From JANNRR01 sp031401675 (lineage in GTDB: Bacteria > Pseudomonadota > Alphaproteobacteria > Rhodobacterales > Rhodobacteraceae): DNA of 9,969 bases. Under the pieces are notes generated by a model. That model ran no database searches and was not told where the DNA came from. It was given only the letters and a program-made list of their open reading frames with translations. Location of the stretch: assembly GCA_031401675.1 (NCBI GenBank), contig JANNRR010000071.1, forward strand, positions 1-9,969, given 5' to 3'. The position numbers were made by a program, and so were the translations under genes. The stretch's first letter is position 1; every line of letters starts with the position of its first letter. Below are positions 1 to 6,193 of the stretch, piece by piece.

Positions 1-629
1 GCGGCTTCACCTCGAACGTCGACATGCGCTCTGGCGCTCCGGCTTTTGGGACGCCGGAATACACCAAGGCGGCGCAGGCTTCGGGGCAACTGGCGCGCCA
101 CATCGGCGTGCCGTTCCGGTCCTCCAACGTCAATGCCGCCAACGAGGTCGATGCGCAGGCGGCCTACGAGTCGCAGATGGCGCTGTGGGGGTCGCTGATG
201 GGCGGCGCGCATCTGATCGAACATGCGGCGGGGTGGCTGCATGGCGGGCTGACCGCGAGTTTCGAAAAGCTGATTGTCGATGCCGAGATGCTGCAGATGA
301 TGCAGGAATATTTCACGCCGATTGTCGTCGACGAGGCCAGCCTTGCGGTCGAGGCCATCCGCGACGTCGGGGCAGGCGGGCATTTCTTCGGGGCTGACCA
401 TACGATGAGCCGCTATCAGACCGCGTTCTATGCGCCATTGCTGTCGAACTGGGACAATCACCCCAGCTGGCTGGAACGCGGCGGCGTGCAGGCGAGGGAA
501 CGGGCAAATGGCATCTGGAAGCAGCTGCTGGCCGAATACGAGCAGCCTGCCCTTGATCCGGCGATCAACGAGGCGCTGCTGGACTACGTCGCCCGCCGCA
601 AGGCGGAAGGCGGGGCACCGATGAATTGA
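1..629 (+). CDS. Trimethylamine methyltransferase (MttB) family protein, 3' part only
   Basis: The reading frame is open from the window edge (first full codon at base 3) to TGA at 627-629, giving 208 visible residues. The first ones read GFTSNVDMRSGAPAFGTPEY, a hallmark of the MttB superfamily, followed by RSSNVNAANEVDAQAAYES and the Gly-rich stretch HAAGWLHGGLTASFEK. The family moves a methyl group from trimethylamine or quaternary amines (glycine betaine, proline betaine, carnitine) to a cognate corrinoid protein in the cytoplasm. Full proteins are about 500 residues, so more than half lies upstream. The internal ATG at 24 is not the start because conserved sequence precedes it. No in-frame amber codon occurs in the visible part, as expected for bacterial non-pyrrolysine members. 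The substrate cannot be told from this fragment, and the corrinoid partner is not in the window. It converges on the malyl-CoA lyase gene. Family assignment is secure; substrate is unknown. Confidence 0.9.
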   Translation, partial: GFTSNVDMRSGAPAFGTPEYTKAAQASGQLARHIGVPFRSSNVNAANEVDAQAAYESQMALWGSLMGGAHLIEHAAGWLHGGLTASFEKLIVDAEMLQMMQEYFTPIVVDEASLAVEAIRDVGAGGHFFGADHTMSRYQTAFYAPLLSNWDNHPSWLERGGVQARERANGIWKQLLAEYEQPALDPAINEALLDYVARRKAEGGAPMN

Positions 630-693
630 CGGATGCGCCTAGGTCCATGCGCGCGGCACCCGCCGGATTCAGACCCTGTTCCTGCCTTTTGCC

Positions 694-1671
694 TTACCCG
701 ACGGCGATCTGACGGGCCTTTTCCACCAGCACTTCCGCCTGCCGGATCGAGGCATAGTCGATCAGGCGGCCATCGAGGGACACCGCCCCCTTGCCTTCAC
801 TGGCCGCCACCGCCATCGCCTCCAGAATCCGCCGGGCCCGCAGAACTTCGGCCTCGGACGGGCTCATGACCTGGTTCGCCAGCCCGATCTGGCTGGGGTG
901 GATGGCCCATTTGCCTTCACAGCCAAGCACTGCCGCGCGTCTTGCAGCGGCCCGGTAACCGTCGGCATCGGAAAAGTCGCCGAACGGCCCGTCGACCGGC
1001 CGCAAGCCGTTGGCACGGGCCGCAACCACCATCCGGGCCAGCGCATAATGCCACATGTCGCCCCAGTGCAGATCGCGGCTTCCGTCCGGCATCGGGTCGG
1101 TCAGCACGGCATAGTCCGGATTGGCGCCGCCGATGTTGGTCGTGCGCGCCCGGGTCGATGCGGCAAAATCGGCCACCCCGAAATGCAGGCTTTCATTGCG
1201 CTTCGACGCCGCCGCAATTTCGGCCACGTTCTGCATGCCAAGCGCGGTTTCGATGATATGCTCGAATCCGATCCGCTTGGCATAGCCTTTTGCCGCCTCG
1301 ATCTGGGTCACCATCATGTCGACGGCATAGACATCTGCAGCGGTTCCGACCTTTGGCACCATGATCAGGTCCAGCCGCTGTCCGGCCTGTTCCACCACGT
1401 CAACCACGTCGCGGTACATGAAGTGGGTGTCCAGACCGTTGATCCGGACCGACATCGTCTTGGTGCCCCAGTCCATCTCGTTCAGCGCCTTGATGATGTT
1501 CCGGCGCGCCTGCGGCTTGTCATCCGGGGCCACAGCATCCTCGAGATCGAGGAAAATCACGTCGGCATCCGATTTCGCGGCCTTCTCGAACAGCTGCGGC
1601 TGGCTGCCCGGCACCGCCAGTTCGCTGCGGTTCAGCCGCGCCTTGGCCTGTTCGACGACATGGAAACTCAT
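694..1671 (-). CDS. mclA: L-malyl-CoA / beta-methylmalyl-CoA lyase (HpcH/HpaI-CitE family)
   Basis: A 325-residue protein, the normal length for malyl-CoA lyases (about 318-324). The enzyme cleaves malyl-CoA to acetyl-CoA and glyoxylate in the serine cycle, or acts on methylmalyl-CoA in the ethylmalonyl-CoA pathway; it is a cytoplasmic Mg2+ enzyme. Visible motifs in order: SELAVPGSQP (16-25), LDLEDAVAPDDK (41-52), VRINGLDT with Arg76, VPKVG (105-109), IIETALGM with Glu141, FGVADFAAS with Asp168, VDGPFGDFSD and KWAIHPSQ. Arg76, Glu141 and Asp168 fall at the active-site positions I recall for the Rhodobacter enzyme. From memory the sequence (SELAVPGS, TRART, ISLDGRLID-like tail) is closer to Methylobacterium MclA than to Rhodobacter Mcl1; alignment should decide. 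Start ATG at 1669-1671 follows GAAAGG (1681-1686) by 9 bases. It is convergent with the MttB-family gene, leaving a 64-bp gap in which I see no convincing terminator. The alternative would be a malyl-CoA thioesterase paralogue, which I consider less likely. Confidence 0.88.
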   Translation of the reverse strand: MSFHVVEQAKARLNRSELAVPGSQPQLFEKAAKSDADVIFLDLEDAVAPDDKPQARRNIIKALNEMDWGTKTMSVRINGLDTHFMYRDVVDVVEQAGQRLDLIMVPKVGTAADVYAVDMMVTQIEAAKGYAKRIGFEHIIETALGMQNVAEIAAASKRNESLHFGVADFAASTRARTTNIGGANPDYAVLTDPMPDGSRDLHWGDMWHYALARMVVAARANGLRPVDGPFGDFSDADGYRAAARRAAVLGCEGKWAIHPSQIGLANQVMSPSEAEVLRARRILEAMAVAASEGKGAVSLDGRLIDYASIRQAEVLVEKARQIAVG

Positions 1672-1711
1672 GGGTGGGGGCCTTTCGGTTGGGATGGCGG
1701 AAATTCAGCGA

Positions 1712-1741
1712 CTGATGGACGCAAGCGCCCGTACCTGTCAA
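1712..1741 (-). promoter_or_regulatory. Predicted sigma70-type promoter for the malyl-CoA lyase gene
   Basis: On the minus strand a perfect TTGACA (-35) occupies 1741 down to 1736. After an 18-base spacer comes CATCAG (1717 to 1712), a weak 3-of-6 match to the -10 consensus. Transcription would begin near 1705, giving a leader of about 35 bases before the ATG at 1671. An imperfect GC-rich dyad, ATCGCCGGCAAT (1741-1752), abuts the -35 box. The -35 box is clear, the -10 box is not. Confidence 0.4.
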
Positions 1742-1834
1742 TCGCCGGCAATGCTTGAAATTGCCCCCCCGGTCGCGCTTCTTTCCGAGTTGGGTGCCGG
1801 TTTGCCCGATGGCCGCCCCGATATGCCAATTGTG

Positions 1835-1866
1835 TGGCGTGCATTCGGCTGGCAGAATGCACGCCA
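1835..1866. repeat. Perfect 12-bp inverted repeat at the start of the DUF1612 gene
   Basis: The arms TGGCGTGCATTC (1835-1846) and GAATGCACGCCA (1855-1866) are exact reverse complements, separated by the 8-base spacer GGCTGGCA. The right arm ends on the A of the likely start codon (ATG 1866-1868). AATT occurs just outside both arms (1829-1832 and 1871-1874), so the symmetry continues loosely outward. The position fits either an operator for a dimeric regulator, perhaps the adjacent HTH protein itself, or an mRNA hairpin over the translation start. There is no T-run, so it does not look like a terminator. Confidence 0.7.
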
Positions 1867-2966
1867 TGCGAATTCCGGACAAGCGGCGCGCGACGGGCGG
1901 GCGCGAGCCTGCCGAGGATCCCGGCGGGCACGCGCACGCCGAGGAGTCGCGCGGGCCCTATGACCCCGGCCCGGCTGACGACGACGCAGCATGGTTCTTG
2001 CCACCGCTGGATGCCGCGCCTGATCCGGCCACCTGGCCGGGCCGGACGGGCGACCGCCAGGCCCTGTTTGATGCCGCTGTTTGGCGGGCGGCGCAGATGG
2101 ACCTGTGCGTTGAACTGGCCGATCTTTCGTTCCGTCTTGGGACCCTTGACGAGCGGTTGCGGACCGGGCCGGCATCTTGGGTGCAACGGCTGGCGCTGAT
2201 GGAGGTGGCCGAACTTGGCTGGTGGACCGGCGACCGGATCGCGGCAGAACGGCTGGTGCTCTGGACCGGGCTGCACCTTTCGGGTGTGCAGGATGATGCC
2301 CCGGCCCTGACCCGTGCCGGTTGGGCAGTGCGCCGGTTGGCCGGCGGCCCCGGCCCGGGTGACAGCGCGCCCACGCTTGCGGCGTTCCTGGGGCGCAGAG
2401 CGGCGACAGCGGCGGCCTATCCCGACGGGGCAGAAGATGCGGCCGATGCCTTGGCCGGCATGACCGGACTGCATGACCTGACCCGGGCGGCGGCGCTGTT
2501 TCACCTGTGGCGCAGTCTTGGCGACGGTGGTGCCGGGCGCGACATCGAAGCCGTTGTTCTGGCCGCAAGGATTGGTGCCGCCGGCTGTCGCGGCGGTGCC
2601 GTGTTCCTGCCGTTGGCGTTTGCCGGTGGCAGCGGTCTGCGCGCAACCGGGTCGGCGGGCGACCGGCTGGCCGCCTGGATCAGCGGTGCGGATCAGTCGA
2701 TCCTGGCGATGCTTCTGCATCTGGACCGGCTGCAGGGCTGGGCCCGGCGCGCGCAGGAACAGACATCGGACCTGACCGGCCGTACCCCCGCCATGCTGAT
2801 CCGGCTGCTGGCAGAGTACCCGGCGGTCACCGCGCCGATGGCCAAAGCGCATTGCCCGGCGTCGCGCGCCAGCATCGTGCGCAATCTGAACCTGATGCAG
2901 GACCGCGAGGTGATCCGCGAAATCACCGGTCAGGGCCGGTATCGGGTCTGGACAGCCCGGATATGA
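1866..2966 (+). CDS. DUF1612 / helix-turn-helix protein (RHE_PE00001-like), function unknown
   Basis: 366 residues from the ATG at 1866. I recognise the layout of the alphaproteobacterial RHE_PE00001/DUF1612 family: an N-terminal helical domain (about 67-160: LFDAAVWRAAQMDLCVELADLS, ...LGTLDERLR) and a C-terminal DNA-binding-like domain. In the latter, LIRLLAEYPAVTAPMAKAH (from about 311) and SRASIVRNLNLM resemble a winged helix-turn-helix, and the protein ends in the typical GQGRYRVWTA. These proteins are common on rhizobial and related replicons; no biochemical role is established to my knowledge. The first 60 residues are rich in Gly, Pro, Asp and Arg and look unstructured. The start is uncertain: the frame stays open upstream to a TTG at 1755, with other ATGs at 1809 and 1857, and none has a good Shine-Dalgarno. 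I prefer 1866 because it lies beside the inverted repeat. It ends 28 bp before the convergent kbaZ-like gene stops. Confidence 0.75.
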   Translation: MRIPDKRRATGGREPAEDPGGHAHAEESRGPYDPGPADDDAAWFLPPLDAAPDPATWPGRTGDRQALFDAAVWRAAQMDLCVELADLSFRLGTLDERLRTGPASWVQRLALMEVAELGWWTGDRIAAERLVLWTGLHLSGVQDDAPALTRAGWAVRRLAGGPGPGDSAPTLAAFLGRRAATAAAYPDGAEDAADALAGMTGLHDLTRAAALFHLWRSLGDGGAGRDIEAVVLAARIGAAGCRGGAVFLPLAFAGGSGLRATGSAGDRLAAWISGADQSILAMLLHLDRLQGWARRAQEQTSDLTGRTPAMLIRLLAEYPAVTAPMAKAHCPASRASIVRNLNLMQDREVIREITGQGRYRVWTARI

Positions 2967-2994
2967 GGCCGGCTTCAGCCCGGCGCCCTGCTGG

Positions 2995-4266
2995 TCAGCC
3001 CGGCCCGGCGCAGGCGGCGGCATAGGCCCGCAGCACCCGTGTGACTGCGGCCCGGATCAGGGCGCGGGCGGTCGGGGCAACGGCCCCGGCGGCAACCTCG
3101 TCTCGGGCCGCCGCCAGATATTGCGAAATCAGCGGGTCGGGAATTCGAATGCCGTCCAGCAGGTCGGTCAGCTCTGCAACGGCTGCCACCGCTCGCGGGT
3201 CGGACCAATAATAGCGGATGCGGTCCGAATAACTGAAATGCCGCTGCTGCCGTTGCTCGACAGCCGTCCCGCCATAGTACTTTGCCCAATGCAGCGGATT
3301 GCCCGTCATCACCGCTTCCATCGTCGCCCGCAGGCTGCTTTTGCGTGGCGGCAACAGGCAATCGGCAATGTGGTCCAGCCCGTACAGGGCTTCCCGCAGC
3401 GCAAAGGTCAGGCCCGGACCGACCTTCAGAATGGCGAACCCGTCCCGCACCAGCGCTGCCAGTGCGCCGGGCGACTGATAGTCGGTGGAATGAGCTTCAT
3501 ACAGCATCGGCAAGGTGCCAACCAGGGCAGTCAGCGGAATGGCGGCGGCTGGATCGTAGGGCACGACGTTTTCATTGCCGAACTCGACACCGGGCTGAAC
3601 CACCAGCCCGACAACACGGTCAAAGGCGTCGGTGATGCCGGCCTGTGCGAAAGCCGCGCGGTGGATGGCCACGGTCTGCCGCGCCGCATCCGGTGTTGTC
3701 AGCGCCAGATGTTCGACGGCTTCTTTTGCACCGCCCGGGACAGGAACCTCGGTGCCGATCACATAGACCGGTCGCTGTTCGCCCGCAGTCTGCTCGGCAA
3801 CCCGGGCCAGCCGCGCCGCCCGGGCTGCGATGACAGGCTCCGGTACCGGCACCGGATCGCCAGCGCAGGCCATGCTGGTGTCGAGGTGGATTTTCGTGAA
3901 CCCCGCCGCCGCATAGGCCGCCACCATTTCGCCGGCCAGTTCCATTGCCGTTTCGGCAGGCAGGTGCGTCCAGGGGTTGGGGCCAAGATGATCGCCGCCC
4001 AGGATCAGGCGGGATTGATCAAAGCCTTCGTCCACCGCAATCTGCGCGACGAAGCCGCGAAAGTCGGCGGGTGTCATTCTGGTATAGCCGCCCAGCTGGT
4101 TGACCTGATTGCACGTCGCCTCGATCAGAACGTCGCTGCCTTCGGCGCGCGTAAGCGCCAGCGCCGCGCCGATCACCACCGGGTGCGCCGAACAGACCGA
4201 CGTGATGCCGATCGGCCGACCGGCGCGCCGGGATGCGCCAAGCGACATCAGTGTTGCAGTGCCCAT
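2995..4266 (-). CDS. kbaZ: KbaZ/GatZ-family protein (PF08013): candidate tagatose-6-phosphate 4-epimerase or aldolase subunit
   Basis: 423 residues, matching E. coli KbaZ/GatZ (about 420-426). Family motifs in order: ITSVCSAHP (21-29), IEATCNQVNQLGGYTRM (48-64), GGDHLGPNPW (90-99), GTEVPVPGG (171-179), YEAHSTDYQ (256-264), KVGPGLTFALREAL (281-294) and RIRYYW. In enterobacteria the protein stabilises the tagatose-1,6-bisphosphate aldolase KbaY/GatY. A PF08013 member from Agrobacterium was shown to epimerise D-tagatose 6-phosphate to D-fructose 6-phosphate. No KbaY/GatY gene is present beside it here, so epimerase is a reasonable inference, not a demonstrated fact. Start ATG at 4264-4266 has a very strong Shine-Dalgarno, AGGAGG (4271-4276), 4 bases upstream. 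It is transcribed divergently from the deoR-led operon and is probably controlled by that repressor. Confidence 0.9.
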   Translation of the reverse strand: MGTATLMSLGASRRAGRPIGITSVCSAHPVVIGAALALTRAEGSDVLIEATCNQVNQLGGYTRMTPADFRGFVAQIAVDEGFDQSRLILGGDHLGPNPWTHLPAETAMELAGEMVAAYAAAGFTKIHLDTSMACAGDPVPVPEPVIAARAARLARVAEQTAGEQRPVYVIGTEVPVPGGAKEAVEHLALTTPDAARQTVAIHRAAFAQAGITDAFDRVVGLVVQPGVEFGNENVVPYDPAAAIPLTALVGTLPMLYEAHSTDYQSPGALAALVRDGFAILKVGPGLTFALREALYGLDHIADCLLPPRKSSLRATMEAVMTGNPLHWAKYYGGTAVEQRQQRHFSYSDRIRYYWSDPRAVAAVAELTDLLDGIRIPDPLISQYLAAARDEVAAGAVAPTARALIRAAVTRVLRAYAAACAGPG

Positions 4267-4274
4267 CGCACCTC

Positions 4275-4305
4275 CTGTTCAGACCAGCCTCTGTTCAGGC
4301 CAGCC
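4275..4305. repeat. Two tandem 15-bp direct repeats in the kbaZ leader
   Basis: CTGTTCAGACCAGCC (4275-4289) and CTGTTCAGGCCAGCC (4291-4305) match at 14 of 15 positions with a 16-bp period. They lie between the predicted kbaZ promoter and its Shine-Dalgarno, the first copy touching the latter. A period of about one and a half helical turns and this position suit a repressor operator; DeoR-family operators are often built of direct repeats. The role is inferred only. Confidence 0.6.
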
Positions 4306-4330
4306 GCGGGCCATATGACCCCTGCAAACG

Positions 4331-4360
4331 AGCATAGGTGATCAGAATCTTGATTGACAA
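4331..4360 (-). promoter_or_regulatory. Predicted promoter of the kbaZ-like gene
   Basis: Minus strand: TTGTCA (4360 to 4355, 5 of 6 to the -35 consensus), an 18-base spacer, then TATGCT (4336 to 4331, 4 of 6 to the -10 consensus). Transcription would start near 4324, giving a leader of nearly 60 bases that contains the direct repeats. Its -35 box overlaps that of the divergent deoR promoter. Confidence 0.45.
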
Positions 4361-4369
4361 TGATTATTC
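4345..4369. promoter_or_regulatory. Imperfect palindrome covering both -35 boxes, candidate DeoR operator
   Basis: The arms GAATCTTGATT (4345-4355) and AATGATTATTC (4359-4369) are reverse complements at 8 of 11 positions around a 3-base centre. This AT-rich island in GC-rich DNA contains the -35 boxes of both divergent promoters, so a protein bound here could shut off both genes. Which protein binds is not shown; the neighbouring DeoR-type regulator is the obvious candidate. Confidence 0.35.
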
Positions 4370-4382
4370 CGTCGGCCCTACT
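4354..4382 (+). promoter_or_regulatory. Predicted promoter of the deoR-led catabolic operon
   Basis: A perfect TTGACA (-35) at 4354-4359 is followed after 17 bases by CCTACT (4377-4382), a weak 3-of-6 -10 box. Transcription would start near 4389, about 20 bases before the deoR ATG. A purine run, AAGGGGG (4393-4399), then serves as Shine-Dalgarno. A strong -35 with a weak -10 is common in this type of genome. Confidence 0.5.
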
Positions 4383-4409
4383 GCATGAACCCAAGGGGGC
4401 TTGCGTTGA

Positions 4410-5180
4410 ATGAAGATTGATCGCGCCTCGGCCATCCGCCAGCATCTGTTTGCCAAGGGCCACTCCTCGATTGCCGAGATTGCCGAGGCGGTCGGGGCCT
4501 CTGAGCCCACCGTGCGCCGCGACCTGTCGCTGCTGGAAGCCGGTGGCGCGGTGCAGCGTACGCATGGCGGGGCCCGGATCGCCGAAAGCACCGGCGTCGA
4601 GATTGCCTTTGAAAGCCGTGAGCAGATCAACCTGTCGGCCAAGCGCGCCATCGGCGAGGCGGCTTTCCGGATGCTGCGCCCCGACACGGCGGTGTTTCTG
4701 GACGCCGGAACCACCGTGCTGCAACTGGCCCGCCGCCTGCGGATGACGCCGCTGCCGTTGCGGGTATTCACCAACTGTCTGCCGGTGGCGCAGCTTTTGA
4801 TGCCCGTTGCGGGCATTACGGTCACCCTGCTGGGCGGCATGGTCCGGTCGCAGAATGCCTCGATGGTCGGAATGATCGCCGAACAGGCGCTGGAACGACT
4901 TTGGTTCGACCACCTGTTCCTGGGCGTCGGTGGCATTGCCCCTGACGCGGCCATCTACAGCAGCGACGAGCAGGAGGCGCGGATCAATGCCCGGATGCTG
5001 TCGCGCACTGCCAGCCCGGTCATCCTGACCGATGCCGGCAAGTTCGGCCAGCATCTGACCTATCTGGTGTCGCCGCTGCGCGCCGACATGCACGTGGTCA
5101 CCGACGCGACGCTCGGCACAGACTGGCAGCAGCGGCTGGCCGACATCGGCTGTCGACTGACGCTGGCGCAGGCAATCTGA
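4410..5180 (+). CDS. DeoR/GlpR-family sugar-phosphate-responsive transcriptional repressor
   Basis: 256 residues, the usual DeoR-family length. The N-terminal helix-turn-helix is about residues 19-40 (SSIAEIAEAVGASEPTVRRDLS), followed by LEAGGAVQRTHGGA, a diagnostic family signature. The C-terminal DeoR sensor domain carries FLDAGTTVLQLA (97-108), where DAGTT is the usual sugar-phosphate pocket, and VGGIAPDAAIYSSDEQEARIN. These regulators usually repress a neighbouring catabolic operon and release DNA when a phosphorylated sugar binds. Start ATG 4410 is preceded by AAGGGGG about 10 bases upstream. It is the first gene of the plus-strand operon; its TGA overlaps the kinase ATG by one base (TGATG), so the two are probably translationally coupled. 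The likely effector is an intermediate of the pathway here, such as a hexosamine 6-phosphate or tagatose 6-phosphate (inference). Confidence 0.92.
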   Translation: MKIDRASAIRQHLFAKGHSSIAEIAEAVGASEPTVRRDLSLLEAGGAVQRTHGGARIAESTGVEIAFESREQINLSAKRAIGEAAFRMLRPDTAVFLDAGTTVLQLARRLRMTPLPLRVFTNCLPVAQLLMPVAGITVTLLGGMVRSQNASMVGMIAEQALERLWFDHLFLGVGGIAPDAAIYSSDEQEARINARMLSRTASPVILTDAGKFGQHLTYLVSPLRADMHVVTDATLGTDWQQRLADIGCRLTLAQAI

Positions 5181-6178
5181 TGGACCGCGTGCTCGGCCTT
5201 GATGGCGGCGGCACCAAGACCCTGGTGGCCATCGCCGATCGCACCGGGGCGGTAGTTGCGACCGCCACCGGTCCGGGGCTTGATCCGACCAATGGTCCGG
5301 GATGGGAAGCGCGGTTGACCGCCCTGATCGGCCCGGTGGGCCCGGTCGCGTCGGCCACGCTGGGCCTGCCTTTCCATGGGGAAATCCCCGAAATTTCGGC
5401 CCGCCAGATCGCGGTGGCCGCGTCGCTGATCGGGCCGCAGACCCGGGTGCTGAACGATGTCGCAGTTGCGTTCGAAGGGGCGCTGGCCGGTAGCGATGGT
5501 GTGCTGATTCTGGCCGGAACCGGGTCGATGGCCTGGGCCCGCGGGCCGCTTGGCACCGTGCGCACCGGCGGCTGGGGCGAGGCCTTTGGCGACGAAGGCT
5601 CGGCCCACTGGATCGGGCGCGAGGCGCTGGCGCTGGTCAGCCAGCATCTTGACGGCCGCCGGAACGCGCCGGCGTTTGCCCGCCAGATTCTGCACCGGCT
5701 TGGCATTGGCGGCGACCAGCTGCTTGGCTGGACCTATCAACAGGCCAGCCTGCGCGCCGCAGTCGCATCTGTCGCCGTGCATGTCTCGGCACTGTCGGCC
5801 GAGGGCGATCCGGCGGCGCAGGGCATCATCGACCGGGGAGCGTCGCATCTGGCAGCGCATGGCCGGGCCGCCGCAGCCGTATCGGGGGCGCCGGAGCCGC
5901 TGCGCTGGAGCTATGCGGGCGGTGTGTTCAACGATGCAAGATTGGCCAGCGCCGTCGCATCCCGGATGAAAGCCGATCCCATGCCGCCACGCCTGCAACC
6001 GGTTGGCGGCGCGGTGCTTGATGCTGCAAGGGCAGCGGGCTGGACGGTCGGGCCGGAATTTGTCGGGCGGCTGAGCCAGTCGCTGAGCCAGTCGCTCGCC
6101 GACCCGCTGCCCGCCGTACCCGCCTGCCCCGCGCCGGCCGACCAAGCGGACCTCAAGCCGGTGCGCCCCACACAATAG
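5180..6178 (+). CDS. BadF/BadG/BcrA/BcrD-type ATPase, N-acetylglucosamine/glucosamine kinase-like
   Basis: 332 residues of the ASKHA sugar-kinase fold. The phosphate-1 loop is LDGGGTKT (7-14). LNDVAVAFEGAL (91-102) supplies Asp93, the likely catalytic base. AGTGS (112-116) is the phosphate-2 loop, GGWGEAFGDEGS (130-141) with WIGREAL is the signature of the GlcNAc kinase branch, and WSYAGGVF (243-250) is the adenosine region. The family phosphorylates GlcNAc, glucosamine and related amino sugars at C6 in the cytosol; which hexosamine is used here cannot be read from the sequence. The ATG overlaps the deoR stop by one base. The last 35 or so residues, after a duplicated LSQSLSQSL, are Pro/Ala-rich and seem to be a non-conserved tail. 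Followed after 15 bp by the SIS gene, which would use its product. Confidence 0.88.
   Translation: MDRVLGLDGGGTKTLVAIADRTGAVVATATGPGLDPTNGPGWEARLTALIGPVGPVASATLGLPFHGEIPEISARQIAVAASLIGPQTRVLNDVAVAFEGALAGSDGVLILAGTGSMAWARGPLGTVRTGGWGEAFGDEGSAHWIGREALALVSQHLDGRRNAPAFARQILHRLGIGGDQLLGWTYQQASLRAAVASVAVHVSALSAEGDPAAQGIIDRGASHLAAHGRAAAAVSGAPEPLRWSYAGGVFNDARLASAVASRMKADPMPPRLQPVGGAVLDAARAAGWTVGPEFVGRLSQSLSQSLADPLPAVPACPAPADQADLKPVRPTQ
6071..6094 (+). repeat. Two tandem copies of a 12-bp unit inside the kinase gene
   Basis: CTGAGCCAGTCG occurs twice in a row (6071-6082 and 6083-6094), encoding LSQS twice and giving LSQSLSQSL. The unit is in frame and lies just before the poorly conserved C-terminal tail, so it is probably a small slippage duplication without functional effect. 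Confidence 0.8.
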
Positions 6179-6193
6179 CCGAAAGCCCCCGAT

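Noticed and set aside
630..693. Possible terminator between the convergent MttB and malyl-CoA lyase genes
   Set aside because: No stem longer than about 4 bp and no clear T-run paired to a stem was found by eye.
898..1758. 286-codon plus-strand frame antisense to the malyl-CoA lyase gene
   Set aside because: The opposite strand encodes a full-length, motif-complete enzyme. The translation of this frame is rich in His, Arg and Gly without recognisable motifs, as expected for an antisense shadow in GC-rich DNA.
1755..1865. N-terminal extension of the DUF1612 protein to a TTG at 1755
   Set aside because: The start would be TTG without a Shine-Dalgarno, the extra residues look non-conserved, and it would place the perfect inverted repeat inside coding sequence. 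It is not excluded.
2967..2994. Possible bidirectional terminator between the DUF1612 gene and kbaZ
   Set aside because: Only a 5-bp GCCGG/CCGGC stem is visible, without a T-run on either strand; GC-rich DNA gives such stems by chance.
1668..3023. 451-codon minus-strand frame across the DUF1612 gene
   Set aside because: It overlaps the recognisable DUF1612/HTH protein antisense and extends into both neighbours; no motif is seen.
3121..4341. 406-codon plus-strand frame antisense to kbaZ
   Set aside because: It mirrors the KbaZ codons and has no family motifs; its end runs through the divergent promoter region.
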